Assembly: GCA_002495055.1 (NCBI GenBank)
Contig: DADR01000018.1
Coordinates: 110,986-174,985 of the forward strand
Reading direction: 5' to 3'
DNA: 64,000 nucleotides
Source: Methanoregula sp. UBA247
GTDB taxonomy: Archaea; Halobacteriota; Methanomicrobia; Methanomicrobiales; Methanospirillaceae
Shown here: one piece after another, positions 49,342-57,341 of the stretch
Numbering within the stretch: the first letter of the stretch is position 1
Layout: the number at the start of each line of letters is the position of its first letter
Translations under genes and position numbers: made by a program
The notes under the pieces: model-generated
Seen by the model: the letters and a program-made list of their open reading frames with translations, nothing else
Told to the model about the DNA's origin: nothing
Database searches by the model: none

Positions 49342-49524
49342 AATGACCGCATTTTATAATCAGGGTCATTCATCATTAAATGCATCCTTTGGTGAGGGTA
49401 AAAAAGGGATATGATCTATCCGGCCACGATAGTACCGATACGGGCGCAGAGAGAAAATACGGGGATTTTTTATGTCCCGACCACCGGTTTCCCCCCGGGT
49501 AACGAGGTAAAGTGATCTGGTATA

Positions 49525-50295
49525 TCAGGAGGTATGCACTGCATGGCTTCGGACAATCTTTGCCTTTTCCCTGTCCCAGGTTTTCGTGATCAGGAAACTC
49601 TCCTCCATCGAGTCAATCATCTTTGTAAATTTCTTCATCGGGACAGCAAAGGTCAGGATATCCACCGGGACACAGGGCCGGGCAGATGGATCAAACATCC
49701 CCAGGACCGCACGGGGGTGGTCACGCTCCTGTTCAAGCCGGGGATAGTGGATGATCGAGGAACATCCGGACCCAAAAGGACAGATTACACCGTTTGGGTC
49801 GACCTGGTCGAAATTAGCGAGCGTGAACAGTGCAGACAGCACTTCGGGGCGTGCAAAGAAGATGACCACATCCGGGTTGTCCTCCCGGGTCAGCTTATCC
49901 CAGCGCCGGAACATATAGCACCGGTCGCTAACAGGCAGGGAGACATGCCGGGTATCGATCTCATCGATGATCTCCGGCGTCTTTTTATAGCGCTCCCCGT
50001 CGACAACCCCGGGTTTTCCTGAGGAGAGGAAGTACCGGAAATTTTCGCTGCGCTGCGTCTCATAGCCCAGGTAAAACAGGCCACCGCTGCAGGTGACTGA
50101 CGTGCGGTCAAAGACAAGCGAGGTCCCTTTCCTCACCCGTGCCAGGTCGCAGATGATGCATCGCCAGCCGTCAGGAGTCTTTGCTTTCCCGGTTATCCTG
50201 CTCCTCTCGCCGATCTCAAATGTTATAGGCAGCTCTGCAACCGGGCAGTACTTCTGCCACTGCTTGACAAACCGGTCGCGAATCACCGTATCCAT
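49525..50295 (-). CDS. DUF169 family protein
   Basis: A 256-residue protein from ATG 50295 (the frame runs further upstream to 50409 without support). DUF169 signs are CPVAELPITFEIGERSRI, SVTCSGGLFYLGYETQRSENFRYFLSSGKPGVVDGERYKKTPE, VVIFFARPEVLSALFTLANFDQVDPNGVICPFGSGCSSIIHYP, and the closing CVPVDILTFAVPMKKFTKMIDSMEESFLI. Conserved cysteines (C in TCSGG, CPFGSGC) could bind a metal cluster. The biochemical role is unknown. A TATA-like ATATATCC lies upstream of the ATG. Confidence 0.87.
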   Translation of the reverse strand: MDTVIRDRFVKQWQKYCPVAELPITFEIGERSRITGKAKTPDGWRCIICDLARVRKGTSLVFDRTSVTCSGGLFYLGYETQRSENFRYFLSSGKPGVVDGERYKKTPEIIDEIDTRHVSLPVSDRCYMFRRWDKLTREDNPDVVIFFARPEVLSALFTLANFDQVDPNGVICPFGSGCSSIIHYPRLEQERDHPRAVLGMFDPSARPCVPVDILTFAVPMKKFTKMIDSMEESFLITKTWDREKAKIVRSHAVHTS

Positions 50296-50456
50296 GTGAG
50301 GGTGTTTCTCACCAGGAGGGATATATAGGGAACTCCTGGCCGGAATTGAAAATAGATTGGGTGGCACAGGCACGAAGAAGGAGGACCGAAGGGAAAATTG
50401 ATGTTTCAATTATTTCGCTCAAAAAAAAATCCGTAAAAAAAACGATTGTTTGCCGT

Positions 50457-51008
50457 TCACATTGTACCTCCAAATGGATTGATGTACCATACACCATACA
50501 GGAGAATAATAACTACACTGACTGCAACCACTGCCTTCATCCGTGAAAGATGATGTGCATGCAGCGTACCACAATACCAGAGATAGAAACTCCAGAAAGG
50601 TAATACCATCCAGGAGAGAAAAGGAAGAAGCGAATAATCAGCAAGTGTTGAAGGGCTCCCATTTATGACTGCGACAATACGAACAGATCCAGCAACAGCG
50701 AGGGTCAGAGGGAATGTGCCAAACCCGATGTTCTGGAATGTAGCAAAAAGTGAACCGGTCCCGGAAAATATCCGTGCTGCACAAAAAATCACCAACGTTA
50801 CAATCACCCACACGATGAATGGAAGCGCCATCATCTCAACAATAATAGAGAGAGAATATCCGAACGTAAAGCGCCAGAGGAGCCAAATCCCGAATAAGCC
50901 CATGAGTGCGACAAACACAAAAGGAAGAAGCAGATTTTTCTTCTCGCAGGTAATTTCTTCAAAAAAAGTATTCGGGTGAAAAACCAGGTTCATTAAGTCT
51001 ATGCTCAT
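50457..51008 (-). CDS. Yip1-domain membrane protein
   Basis: A 183-residue protein with five predicted helices: NLLLPFVFVALMGLFGIWLLW, MMALPFIVWVIVTLVIFCAARIF, FGTFPLTLAVAGSVRIVAVI, LPFLSWMVLPFWSFYLWYC and AVVAVSVVIILLYGVWY. The start MNLVFHPNTFFEEITCEKKN, with the helix spacing and the SGTGSLFATFQNIGFGTFPL segment, fits Yip1/DUF1282-like proteins. No function is known in archaea. Confidence 0.78.
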   Translation of the reverse strand: MSIDLMNLVFHPNTFFEEITCEKKNLLLPFVFVALMGLFGIWLLWRFTFGYSLSIIVEMMALPFIVWVIVTLVIFCAARIFSGTGSLFATFQNIGFGTFPLTLAVAGSVRIVAVINGSPSTLADYSLLPFLSWMVLPFWSFYLWYCGTLHAHHLSRMKAVVAVSVVIILLYGVWYINPFGGTM

Positions 51009-51190
51009 TGGGAAACCTGTAAACTTTTATAATATATCAATTATATGAAGTGAGGCTCAATAGAATTCCTTTTGCAATAAATGAAGTAAAAAGTGGCAGA
51101 TACTTTAAACCAAAGGATAGTGCCTGTCTCCCCTGACCAACCCTGCACTGTGCGATAGTGCTGTTATTACCACTTCAGGGAGTTATCGCA

Positions 51191-51246
51191 ATGGGGGGAG
51201 CCGAAGCGGCGGGGGTGAAACCCCTGTTGAGCGTTCAGGTTTTTTA
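51191..51246 (+). repeat. Structured dispersed motif, copy 2
   Basis: The segment starts ATGGGGGGAGCC and has stem GCCG-AAG-CGGC (51200-51210), stem GGGG-TGAAA-CCCC (51212-51224), then TGTTGAGCGTTCAG and T6. The layout and 3' end match 11449-11506 while the stems differ by paired changes. It lies in the 302-base gap 51009-51310, which holds no protein gene; a TATA-like TATAATATAT sits at about 51030. Confidence 0.4.
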
Positions 51247-51310
51247 AACAGTTTTAATCAGCAATATGAGCTTACAAAACAATCCCTGCGAAAACAAAAG
51301 AGAGAAAGGT

Positions 51311-51508
51311 TTACTCGCCCTTGACCGGGGTGACACCATCGACTTTGATATACCGTCGCTTTAAGTTGTGCTTGCTGCCGATGACCGCAAAGGTGCGTTC
51401 TTCTGCCTGCTTTGCATTGGGTGCCTCGATCACTTTTGAGTAATGCGCCCACTCTTTGCCCATCAAAAAGGTCCCTTTGACCTCAAACTTCTGATTCTCC
51501 GTAACCAT
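51311..51508 (-). CDS. rpl18a: Ribosomal protein L18Ae/LX
   Basis: A 65-residue large-subunit protein: KFEVKGTFLMGKEWAHYSKVIEAPNAKQAEERTFAVIGSKHNLKRRYIKV, the standard archaeal LX (L20a) pattern. ATG 51508 lies eight bases after GGAG, at the end of the aIF6 gene; the in-frame GTG at 51517 is less likely. It is the last gene of the cluster L39e-L31e-aIF6-LX, all transcribed on the minus strand. Confidence 0.95.
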   Translation of the reverse strand: MVTENQKFEVKGTFLMGKEWAHYSKVIEAPNAKQAEERTFAVIGSKHNLKRRYIKVDGVTPVKGE

Positions 51509-51513
51509 GATTC

Positions 51514-52176
51514 TCACTCCAGAAATCCAAATATATCCTCAATCCTGCCCAGTTCAAACCCGCTTGTCGCATTGCCGGCAATGTAACCGGTCTCATTGAT
51601 CAAAAGACCCGTGCCAACCAGTCCGCTGCCCATGTTGATCGTGCCGGTACCGACCGGGACCTTTGCAACCTCTTCCAGCCGGGCAATCTGGTGCGGGGTA
51701 GCCCGCGGGTGAACGATGATCCCTTTGTTAGTTGCAACACCGGCCATGCCGACGGTTTTCACCCCGCCCAGTGTCAGGTGAATCACCTCAACTTCTAAAA
51801 ACTCCCCAATCTCATGCGCGAGTTCCGAAGGCATGTCCTCGTGGACTGCAGCGAAGGTATCGTTTACCATAATCACGTTCCCTGCAGCGTTCATCGACTC
51901 TTTTAAGAGCAGGATCTTCCGGTGCTTTTCCAGGATTGCAATCTCATCATCGGTTGCAAGCCCGCTCATGATAATTCCCCGGTTATTACCGGCAACAAGC
52001 GAGCCGATAATAGCACTTCCCTGTACGGTCGTTTCCACGAGTTCAACATCAAGTGCCCGGATAAGTGCCTGTTTGTAGTCCTCCGGAGAGTCCGGGGGAA
52101 TTATGGCAATAGAGCCGAGTACCCGTGAAAAAACCCCGATGTTCGGATCGCCTGCAAGCGTGATCGTGCGTTCCAT
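51514..52176 (-). CDS. eif6: Translation initiation factor aIF6
   Basis: A 220-residue factor with the five-fold repeated alpha/beta (pentein) fold: ITLAGDPNIGVFSRVLGSIA, GSAIIGSLVAGNNRGIIMSGLA, MVNDTFAAVHEDMPSELAHE, VKTVGMAGVATNKGIIVHPRA and IGTGLLINETGYIAGN-type repeats. aIF6 binds the large subunit at the intersubunit face and prevents premature joining. It begins 3 bases after the L31e stop and overlaps the region where LX begins. Confidence 0.97.
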   Translation of the reverse strand: MERTITLAGDPNIGVFSRVLGSIAIIPPDSPEDYKQALIRALDVELVETTVQGSAIIGSLVAGNNRGIIMSGLATDDEIAILEKHRKILLLKESMNAAGNVIMVNDTFAAVHEDMPSELAHEIGEFLEVEVIHLTLGGVKTVGMAGVATNKGIIVHPRATPHQIARLEEVAKVPVGTGTINMGSGLVGTGLLINETGYIAGNATSGFELGRIEDIFGFLE

Positions 52177-52179
52177 ACT

Positions 52180-52446
52180 TCACGATTCCGGTGCAAGTTC
52201 AGCCTGGACCTGCCCGTCCTCCATCTTCATGGCGCGAACCCTGATCTTTGACGGGGGTTTTGTACTGCCCCGGCTCCACACCATCTCATTGATACCCTTG
52301 TCGATCTTCACGTCGTCACTCTTCATGTGCTTTGCCAGGTACTTCCTGATATCTTTTATGGCGCCATTACTCCGCTTCCAGCGGGGCATACGGCGTGCAT
52401 CCCGGAGAGGGATGATATATATATGCTCCTGCATCTGTTCTGCCAT
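52180..52446 (-). CDS. rpl31e: Ribosomal protein L31e
   Basis: An 88-residue protein with IYIIPLRDARRMPRWKRSNGAIKDIRKYLAKHMKSDDVKID, then INEMVWSRGSTKPPSKIRVRAMK, characteristic of L31e at the peptide-tunnel exit. It starts four bases after the L39e stop and is followed closely by aIF6, the common archaeal order. Confidence 0.97.
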   Translation of the reverse strand: MAEQMQEHIYIIPLRDARRMPRWKRSNGAIKDIRKYLAKHMKSDDVKIDKGINEMVWSRGSTKPPSKIRVRAMKMEDGQVQAELAPES

Positions 52447-52450
52447 GATC

Positions 52451-52603
52451 TCACACCTTCAGCGTACTCTTGCGCCAGTTGCGTCTTTTTGGGTGCGCAA
52501 CAACGGAGCGCTTGGTCCTGACCATTACCCACTGGGGCACACGCCGGTTCTGGTCGCATGCTTTTGCCAGCCGTATTTTTCTGCCTTTGCTTAATTTACT
52601 CAT
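52451..52603 (-). CDS. rpl39e: Ribosomal protein L39e
   Basis: A 50-residue protein: MSKLSKGRKIRLAKACDQNR, RVPQWVMVRTKRSVVAHPKR, RNWRKSTLKV. The conserved K-x-RLAKA, RVPxWVMVKT and P-x-RRNWRRSxLK blocks identify L39e, which lines the exit tunnel. At 50 codons it is easy to miss. Its stop lies 4 bases before the L31e start. It is the most upstream gene of this ribosomal set, after the PP-loop gene. Confidence 0.97.
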   Translation of the reverse strand: MSKLSKGRKIRLAKACDQNRRVPQWVMVRTKRSVVAHPKRRNWRKSTLKV

Positions 52604-52626
52604 CTTCCTTCACCATACCGATTATA

Positions 52627-53211
52627 TTATTTTCTGCCGATGACCAGGGACTGGTCATGGTGCGCCGGAAACAGGGTTGCGGGATCTATCCTTCGGGCTG
52701 CAACTGCATCCCGGATCTCGGCTTCGTAATCCCCATTCTGGATAGTCCCTGTTTCCCCGTATTGTACCACGAGAAACCGGTCGACCAGCCGGTCGACTTC
52801 GGTTTTGACATACCCGAGCAGGGGTCGCACGTAGGAACACCCGGTCCGGTTTCCCAGGCTCTGCACCTCTGCACGTGAAAGCATCGGCACCCGGTCGTTG
52901 AACCGTGTGCCATCGCCGATTACCGCGTAGTCCGAGGAAAGGGTTTCAACGGCAACCTGGTGTACTCTGTTGATCGCATCGTTCGGATACCCGCACGTTT
53001 TCACCAGGTCCACCATTTCGTCCAGCAACCCTGTGTCAAATACTCGCTTGATTAAAGGAAATCCCAGCGCTCGTGCCGCAGCATCCACCGACGGGACCTG
53101 GCGGGACGGGTCGAACACAAACACGTTGAGTTCAACCTCGTAATACGTACCCAGCATTATTGCTGCAAGGGAACTGTCCTTTCCGCCGCTGAAGAGCACT
53201 CCTGCCTTCAT
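52627..53211 (-). CDS. PP-loop ATPase (DUF7411/asparagine-synthase-like alpha hydrolase)
   Basis: A 194-residue protein with the PP-loop VLFSGGKDSSLAAIML at the N-terminus, then the core CGYPNDAINRVHQVAVETL and AVIGDGTRFNDRVPMLS. It belongs to the adenine nucleotide alpha-hydrolase superfamily, as used in tRNA thiolation or queuosine-type reactions. Members at this conserved archaeal locus are uncharacterised; an RNA modification role is a fair guess from the ribosomal neighbours. The start overlaps the PDCD5 gene stop (TAATG). Confidence 0.85.
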   Translation of the reverse strand: MKAGVLFSGGKDSSLAAIMLGTYYEVELNVFVFDPSRQVPSVDAAARALGFPLIKRVFDTGLLDEMVDLVKTCGYPNDAINRVHQVAVETLSSDYAVIGDGTRFNDRVPMLSRAEVQSLGNRTGCSYVRPLLGYVKTEVDRLVDRFLVVQYGETGTIQNGDYEAEIRDAVAARRIDPATLFPAHHDQSLVIGRK

Positions 53212-53549
53212 TACCTTCGTGTAATTGAATAATCACGTTTCTTGGGCGCAAGCTGCCTGAGCAGGTCCTTGAGCTGCGAATCCGTGATCTTGTTCTTGAG
53301 ACGCCCGCTCTGCGCAAGCTGGACGAGCTGCTGTTCAACAGCACCGGCAAAATCCGGTTTCGTCAGCTTGATGGTGTTTAAGCGCTCCCGGGCATCGGGC
53401 TCGAGGATCGACATGAGCACCATCTGCATCTGAGACTTAATACGCTCCTGGCGTTCGAGCTCTGCCTGCATCGCCTGTTGATCGCCGGCCTGCTGCTGCA
53501 GTTGCGCCATCCTGCGTTTGCGGAGTTCACTAAGCTCGTCGTCTCCCAT
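53211..53549 (-). CDS. PDCD5/TFAR19-family DNA-binding protein
   Basis: A 112-residue protein: ELSELRKRRMAQLQQQAGDQQ, then LERQERIKSQMQMVLMSILEPDARERLNTIKLTKPDFAGAVEQQLVQLAQSGRLKNKITDSQLKDLLRQL. It is the conserved archaeal homologue of human PDCD5, a compact helical bundle reported to bind DNA in archaea. It starts 9 bases after S19e and overlaps the PP-loop gene by one base. Confidence 0.95.
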   Translation of the reverse strand: MGDDELSELRKRRMAQLQQQAGDQQAMQAELERQERIKSQMQMVLMSILEPDARERLNTIKLTKPDFAGAVEQQLVQLAQSGRLKNKITDSQLKDLLRQLAPKKRDYSITRR

Positions 53550-53558
53550 GGGATTACC

Positions 53559-54179
53559 TCACTTCGGTACTTCTGTTTTTTCCGGCTTCTTGCCTTCCGC
53601 TTTCTTGGCTGCCGGTTTCTTTTCAGCCTTCTCGCCTTTTGCACCCTCGGCCTTCTCACCCTTGGCGCCAGCAGCCTTTTCGCCTTTCTCCTTCCTGGGT
53701 TTGCCCTCTGCCTTCTTAGGCTCGGGTTCTGCGGGTATTACCCGCTTTGGTACTGGTGCCGGGGGATTATTCTTCACTTCCTGGGCCATGTTGTCAAGGA
53801 ATGCCATCCCTGCGGGGGACACTTTACGGCCGGTCTTGTCATGGATAACAAGCCCTGCTGCTTCCAGCTGCTGGAGGGATTTGCGCAGGATTGACCCGCT
53901 GCCTTTCCTGAATGCATTGGGCTTTGAACCACGGTTCTTTTTTCCGCCGTAAAAACTTCGCATCCTCTCGACACCCAACGGGCCATCGACATAGACGCGT
54001 CTCAACACTGCCGCTACCCGGACATACCACCAGTCCGGATCTTCAGGCGGCATCTCTTTATGTGCCCCGGTCTTGGCAAAAGCAGCCCAGTCCGGAGGAG
54101 TGATTTCCTTCCGTTTCCTGAGCTCCTCTGCGACCTTCCTGATAAGGTGATCAGGAATGGCATCGAATACTGTTGTCAT
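53559..54179 (-). CDS. rps19e: Ribosomal protein S19e with a Lys/Ala-rich tail
   Basis: A 206-residue protein. Residues 1-150 are S19e: VFDAIPDHLIRKVAEELRKRKEITPPDWAAFAKTGAHKEMPPEDPDWWYVRVAAVLRRVYVDGPLGVERMRSFYGG, then NRGSKPNAFRKGSGSILRKSLQQLEAAGLV. Archaeal S19e usually ends near 150; here a further ~55 residues are low-complexity, with repeats like GEKAEGAK and KPAAKKAEGKK. The tail resembles histone H1 or SRP-type basic tails and could contact rRNA. Confidence 0.95.
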   Translation of the reverse strand: MTTVFDAIPDHLIRKVAEELRKRKEITPPDWAAFAKTGAHKEMPPEDPDWWYVRVAAVLRRVYVDGPLGVERMRSFYGGKKNRGSKPNAFRKGSGSILRKSLQQLEAAGLVIHDKTGRKVSPAGMAFLDNMAQEVKNNPPAPVPKRVIPAEPEPKKAEGKPRKEKGEKAAGAKGEKAEGAKGEKAEKKPAAKKAEGKKPEKTEVPK

Positions 54180-54292
54180 CTGGAGACCTCACTGTTGAAT
54201 TATTCAATAACAGTCTTTACTTATTAGAGGATAAGGTTTTTATACATTTCGAGAAGCAGAACTCCGCAGTTGGCAGTTACGAAAAATACGTG

Positions 54293-54544
54293 TTATTTTT
54301 TGCCTGTTTTCTTTATTTTTTCCAGAACCATGGTACGTCCCCGTACATCCACGAGCCTTGCCTGTGCCTGTGAGGCTACCGCCTTTGGGTCAATCTCAAT
54401 ATTCTGGAGCCATTTTACCTTGATCATCGTTCGTTTCTTGAGTTGTTGCATGATCTCATCGATCATGGTTTCGGTACAGCCCTGTTTACCGATCCATACG
54501 GTCGGTTTAAGGTCCTGCATCGACCGGTCAGGTTGATTGGACAA
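54293..54544 (-). CDS. YhbY/CRM-domain RNA-binding protein
   Basis: An 83-residue CRM domain: LKPTVWIGKQGCTETMIDEIMQQLKKRTMIKVKWLQ, then AQARLVDVRGRTMVLEKIKK. The usual GxxG loop region reads IGKQGCT. CRM domains bind structured RNA, and in bacteria YhbY attaches to pre-50S particles. It overlaps the RNase P gene by 17 bases, which indicates a common transcript. Confidence 0.93.
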   Translation of the reverse strand: MSNQPDRSMQDLKPTVWIGKQGCTETMIDEIMQQLKKRTMIKVKWLQNIEIDPKAVASQAQARLVDVRGRTMVLEKIKKTGKK

Positions 54545-54854
54545 GAGGTCTCACCACACGGTATCGCGTCTTTTTATTACAGGCATGACAGGTGACCACA
54601 ACACTGCTCCGGTGCACCCGCACCCGCATGTTCTTCCCCGGTACGAGGAACGTGTAACAGTGGTGGCAGAACTGGCGTCGGTATTCCCGGTCGATCCGGA
54701 TACGCTGGCGCATCGCGATCCGGCGTGCAAGTTCGACATAACGGTTACTCCGTTCCGGATGTGCACCGAACGCACGCTTCGCCTGATCGAACAGGATCTC
54801 AATACGCTCCCGGGCAATCTTTTTTGTCGCAGGGTTGCGGGATCGTTCTTTCAT
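54528..54854 (-). CDS. rnp4: Ribonuclease P protein component 4 (Rpp21/Rpr2)
   Basis: A 108-residue protein with RIEILFDQAKRAFGAHPERSNRYVELARRIAMRQRIRID at the N-terminus and a zinc ribbon CHHCYTFLVPGKNMRVRVHRSSVVVTCHACNKKTRYRVVRP. This is Rpp21, which binds the specificity part of RNase P RNA with Rpp29. The four zinc cysteines are in place. It is first in the block rnp4-yhbY-S19e. Confidence 0.96.
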   Translation of the reverse strand: MKERSRNPATKKIARERIEILFDQAKRAFGAHPERSNRYVELARRIAMRQRIRIDREYRRQFCHHCYTFLVPGKNMRVRVHRSSVVVTCHACNKKTRYRVVRPLVQST

Positions 54855-54928
54855 GATCTTGTGTAATTCTGTTTTAAGTTGTGGTAAATTATCAGCGCCC
54901 GGGATAAAAAAGGAACGGTGAGTACGGT

Positions 54929-55072
54929 TTAGTGAAAAGTGAGTGGCGTGATTGGGACATTCACTGAGGATCCCCTGATATTTTCCGGGGGATTCTCATA
55001 GGGACGGCCATCGTGTTTTACGCGAAAGGTCAATAGCTGAACCCTGACGTAATAGGAAGGATCCCGTCTCAT
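54929..55072 (-). CDS. Possible 47-residue protein
   Basis: The frame from ATG 55072 reads MRRDPSYYVRVQLLTFRVKH, DGRPYENPPENIRGSSVNVP, ITPLTFH. GGAAAGG lies close upstream. The sequence is protein-like, but I cannot name it, and it overlaps a strong inverted repeat (GAGGATCCCC, 54965-54974 / GGGGATTCTC, about 54990-54999) that could instead be an RNA hairpin. Confidence 0.33.
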   Translation of the reverse strand: MRRDPSYYVRVQLLTFRVKHDGRPYENPPENIRGSSVNVPITPLTFH

Positions 55073-55327
55073 GGCCTTTCCGAGGTACGGCGGGAAGGGA
55101 GTTTGTACAACTACTGATCCACCGTGGGGACGCCCTGTCGGGGGCGGCGACGTTCATCATAACTAATGAGTTGATAATCCCCTTATCATTTCTGAATAAT
55201 CAGGTCTTCACGGGAAAATCGATCGAATTGGATAATTCTGATTTTATTTGATTTACTTTTCAACGTTGTTTTATTCGCAAATGAGAATCGCAATTTCATT
55301 ATGTCCAGAGTATTTCAGAATAAACCC
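55073..55327. other. Spacer before purN with GC-rich hairpin
   Basis: CGCCC-TGTCGG-GGGCG (about 55130-55146) may form a hairpin. AT-rich DNA with TATA-like runs follows near 55240-55280. No gene is seen. Confidence 0.3.
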
Positions 55328-55933
55328 TTACCGGACCCTGACATACCTTCCGATAATTTCCAGCCGGTCTTCACAGAACAGCCGTATCGCCTCAGGATAA
55401 CACACATGTTCGTGCTGCAGGATCCGGTCAGCGAGCGATTCCTCGTCATCACCTTCGACGACTGGGACTGCATGCTGGATGATGATGGGTCCGCCATCAA
55501 GGCTTTCGTCAACAAAATGCACCGTGCACCCGGATACCTTCACACCGTAATGTACTGCCTGCCGCTGGGCATGCAGCCCGGTGAAACTCGGCAGGAGGGC
55601 CGGGTGTATGTTCATCATTCTCCCCGGAAATGAGCGGACGATATCTGCACCAACGATGCGCATATATCCCGCGAGCACGAAGAGGTCCGCATTGGCCTTA
55701 TGCATTGCCGAAAGGAGAGCACGTTCGTACATCTCGCGTGAGGGAAACGATGCATAATCGATGACCGTTACCGGGATCTTTGCGATATTTGCCCGTTGGA
55801 TCGCATATGCCTTCGGATTATCGGTGATAAGAGCAATACAGGTTGCCGGAATTTTTCCTTGCTGGAGGGAATCGATCACCGCCTGGAAGTTCGAACCCCT
55901 GCCGGATGCCAGCACCGCAATACGTTTTTTCAT
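55328..55933 (-). CDS. purN: Phosphoribosylglycinamide formyltransferase PurN
   Basis: A 201-residue enzyme transferring a formyl group from formyltetrahydrofolate-type donors to GAR in purine synthesis. Signs: KKRIAVLASGRGSNFQAVID at the N-terminus, LAGYMRIVGADIVRSFPGRMMNIHPALLPSF with the catalytic NIHPALLPSF block, and VHFVDESLDGGPIIIQ with the catalytic Asp (DESLDGGP). Start ATG 55933 sits behind GAGG; an in-frame GTG at 55948 is less likely. Confidence 0.96.
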   Translation of the reverse strand: MKKRIAVLASGRGSNFQAVIDSLQQGKIPATCIALITDNPKAYAIQRANIAKIPVTVIDYASFPSREMYERALLSAMHKANADLFVLAGYMRIVGADIVRSFPGRMMNIHPALLPSFTGLHAQRQAVHYGVKVSGCTVHFVDESLDGGPIIIQHAVPVVEGDDEESLADRILQHEHVCYPEAIRLFCEDRLEIIGRYVRVR

Positions 55934-55974
55934 CGTCCTCTCCCTCAAACTTCTGGATAACCCGTCGCGTTTTT

Positions 55975-57246
55975 TTAAGAATTTCCGTTCACGGTCGGGG
56001 GATGTTTGACAATCTTGGCTTTCACAATCCGCCGCCCGTGCATCTGCATCACGACCAGGGTAATTTTTCCCTCATTGACCTCAACTTTTTCCCCGGGGTG
56101 GAGGGGGATGTGCCCGAGCCGGTCGATGATAAGGCCGCCAATGGTCTCGTAGGATTCATCGACAGGCAGGTTAATCTCCATCTGCTCGTTGATGTCCTCC
56201 ACCCACATCTGGGCATCGACCACATAGACACCTTCGGAGATATTCTGGACATCTGGTTCCTCCTTGTCATACTCGTCCATGATATCGCCGACGATTTCCT
56301 CAAGAATATTCTCGACGGTCACGATCCCGACAAAACTGCTGTACTCATCAAGGACAATTGCCATCTGGACCCGGTGCACCTGGAGCTCTTTTAACAGGTC
56401 GTCGATCTTTTTTGTCTCGGGCACGAACATCGGGTCATACATGACCTCCTTTATGGTCGAATCTTTCCGGTGTTTGACCATGGCAGAGAAGACATCCTTG
56501 ACATTCAGGATACCGGTGATGTTGTCAATCTGGTCGTGGTAGATGGGTATCCGGGAGAAACCGGACTCATTGAAGACCCGGATCGCTTCTTCAAAGGAAA
56601 CCGTATCTTCCATGGCAACGACATCCACTCGTGGCGTCATGATCTCGCGGGCGGTGGTGTCTGCAAACTCAAGCACTGAGTAGAGCATATCCTGCTCCGC
56701 CTGTTCAATAGTGCCCTCCTCCTTACCGACATCAATCCATTCCTTGATCTCCTCTTCAGTCACTGATGGTTCAATAGTCTCCTTGCCAATGCCAAACCTC
56801 GGGCTCACCCGCTCGATTAGCCAGATCAGGGGGGTAAAAATATGGGAAAGGAACAGAATGACCGGTGCAATGGCGAGTGCAAATGAATCCGATGCCCGGG
56901 TTGCATAGATCTTTGGCCCTATTTCACCAAATACGAGAAGGATAATTACGACAAGCCCGGTTGCGATTCCTATCCCCACATCGCCAAATATCCGGATTGC
57001 GACGGCAGTTGCAATGGATGCAGCAGCAATATTAACAATATTATTCCCGATGAGGATCGTGATGAGCAGACGGTCGGGTTTCTCTTTTAATGCCGCCAGG
57101 GCTTTTGAACCGGGTTTTCCATCATTGACAAGCGTCCTGGTTTTTGCCCGGGTTATAGAGATAAGAGCGACTTCCGAACTCGAAAAAAACGCCGAAAGAA
57201 GGACACAGAGGACAAAGAGCAGGATTTCGATAACATCCTGGATCAT
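55975..57246 (-). CDS. CNNM/CorC (hemolysin C) family protein with CBS pair
   Basis: A 423-residue membrane protein: an N-terminal CNNM/DUF21 region with three to four helices (LLFVLCVLLSAFFSSSEVALISI, IGNNIVNIAAASIATAV, GLVVIILLVFGEIGPKIYATR), the helix EEEIKEWIDVGKEEGTIEQAEQDML, two CBS domains (about 200-320), and a C-terminal CorC_HlyC domain (YETIGGLIIDRLGHIPLHPGEKVEVNEG). These proteins are linked with Mg2+ or Co2+ transport in bacteria and with ion balance in general. Confidence 0.95.
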   Translation of the reverse strand: MIQDVIEILLFVLCVLLSAFFSSSEVALISITRAKTRTLVNDGKPGSKALAALKEKPDRLLITILIGNNIVNIAAASIATAVAIRIFGDVGIGIATGLVVIILLVFGEIGPKIYATRASDSFALAIAPVILFLSHIFTPLIWLIERVSPRFGIGKETIEPSVTEEEIKEWIDVGKEEGTIEQAEQDMLYSVLEFADTTAREIMTPRVDVVAMEDTVSFEEAIRVFNESGFSRIPIYHDQIDNITGILNVKDVFSAMVKHRKDSTIKEVMYDPMFVPETKKIDDLLKELQVHRVQMAIVLDEYSSFVGIVTVENILEEIVGDIMDEYDKEEPDVQNISEGVYVVDAQMWVEDINEQMEINLPVDESYETIGGLIIDRLGHIPLHPGEKVEVNEGKITLVVMQMHGRRIVKAKIVKHPPTVNGNS

Positions 57247-57341
57247 CGCATTTCACGCTGTGCCGGTGCACGCAGATTATTGGGGATCATAAATAAAAAT
57301 ACACTAACCTATTCGGGGAGGAATTAAATAAAACCTGCGCA

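Noticed and set aside
55301..55633. A 110-codon plus-strand frame over the end of purN
   Set aside because: Antisense shadow; purN motifs on the other strand are complete.
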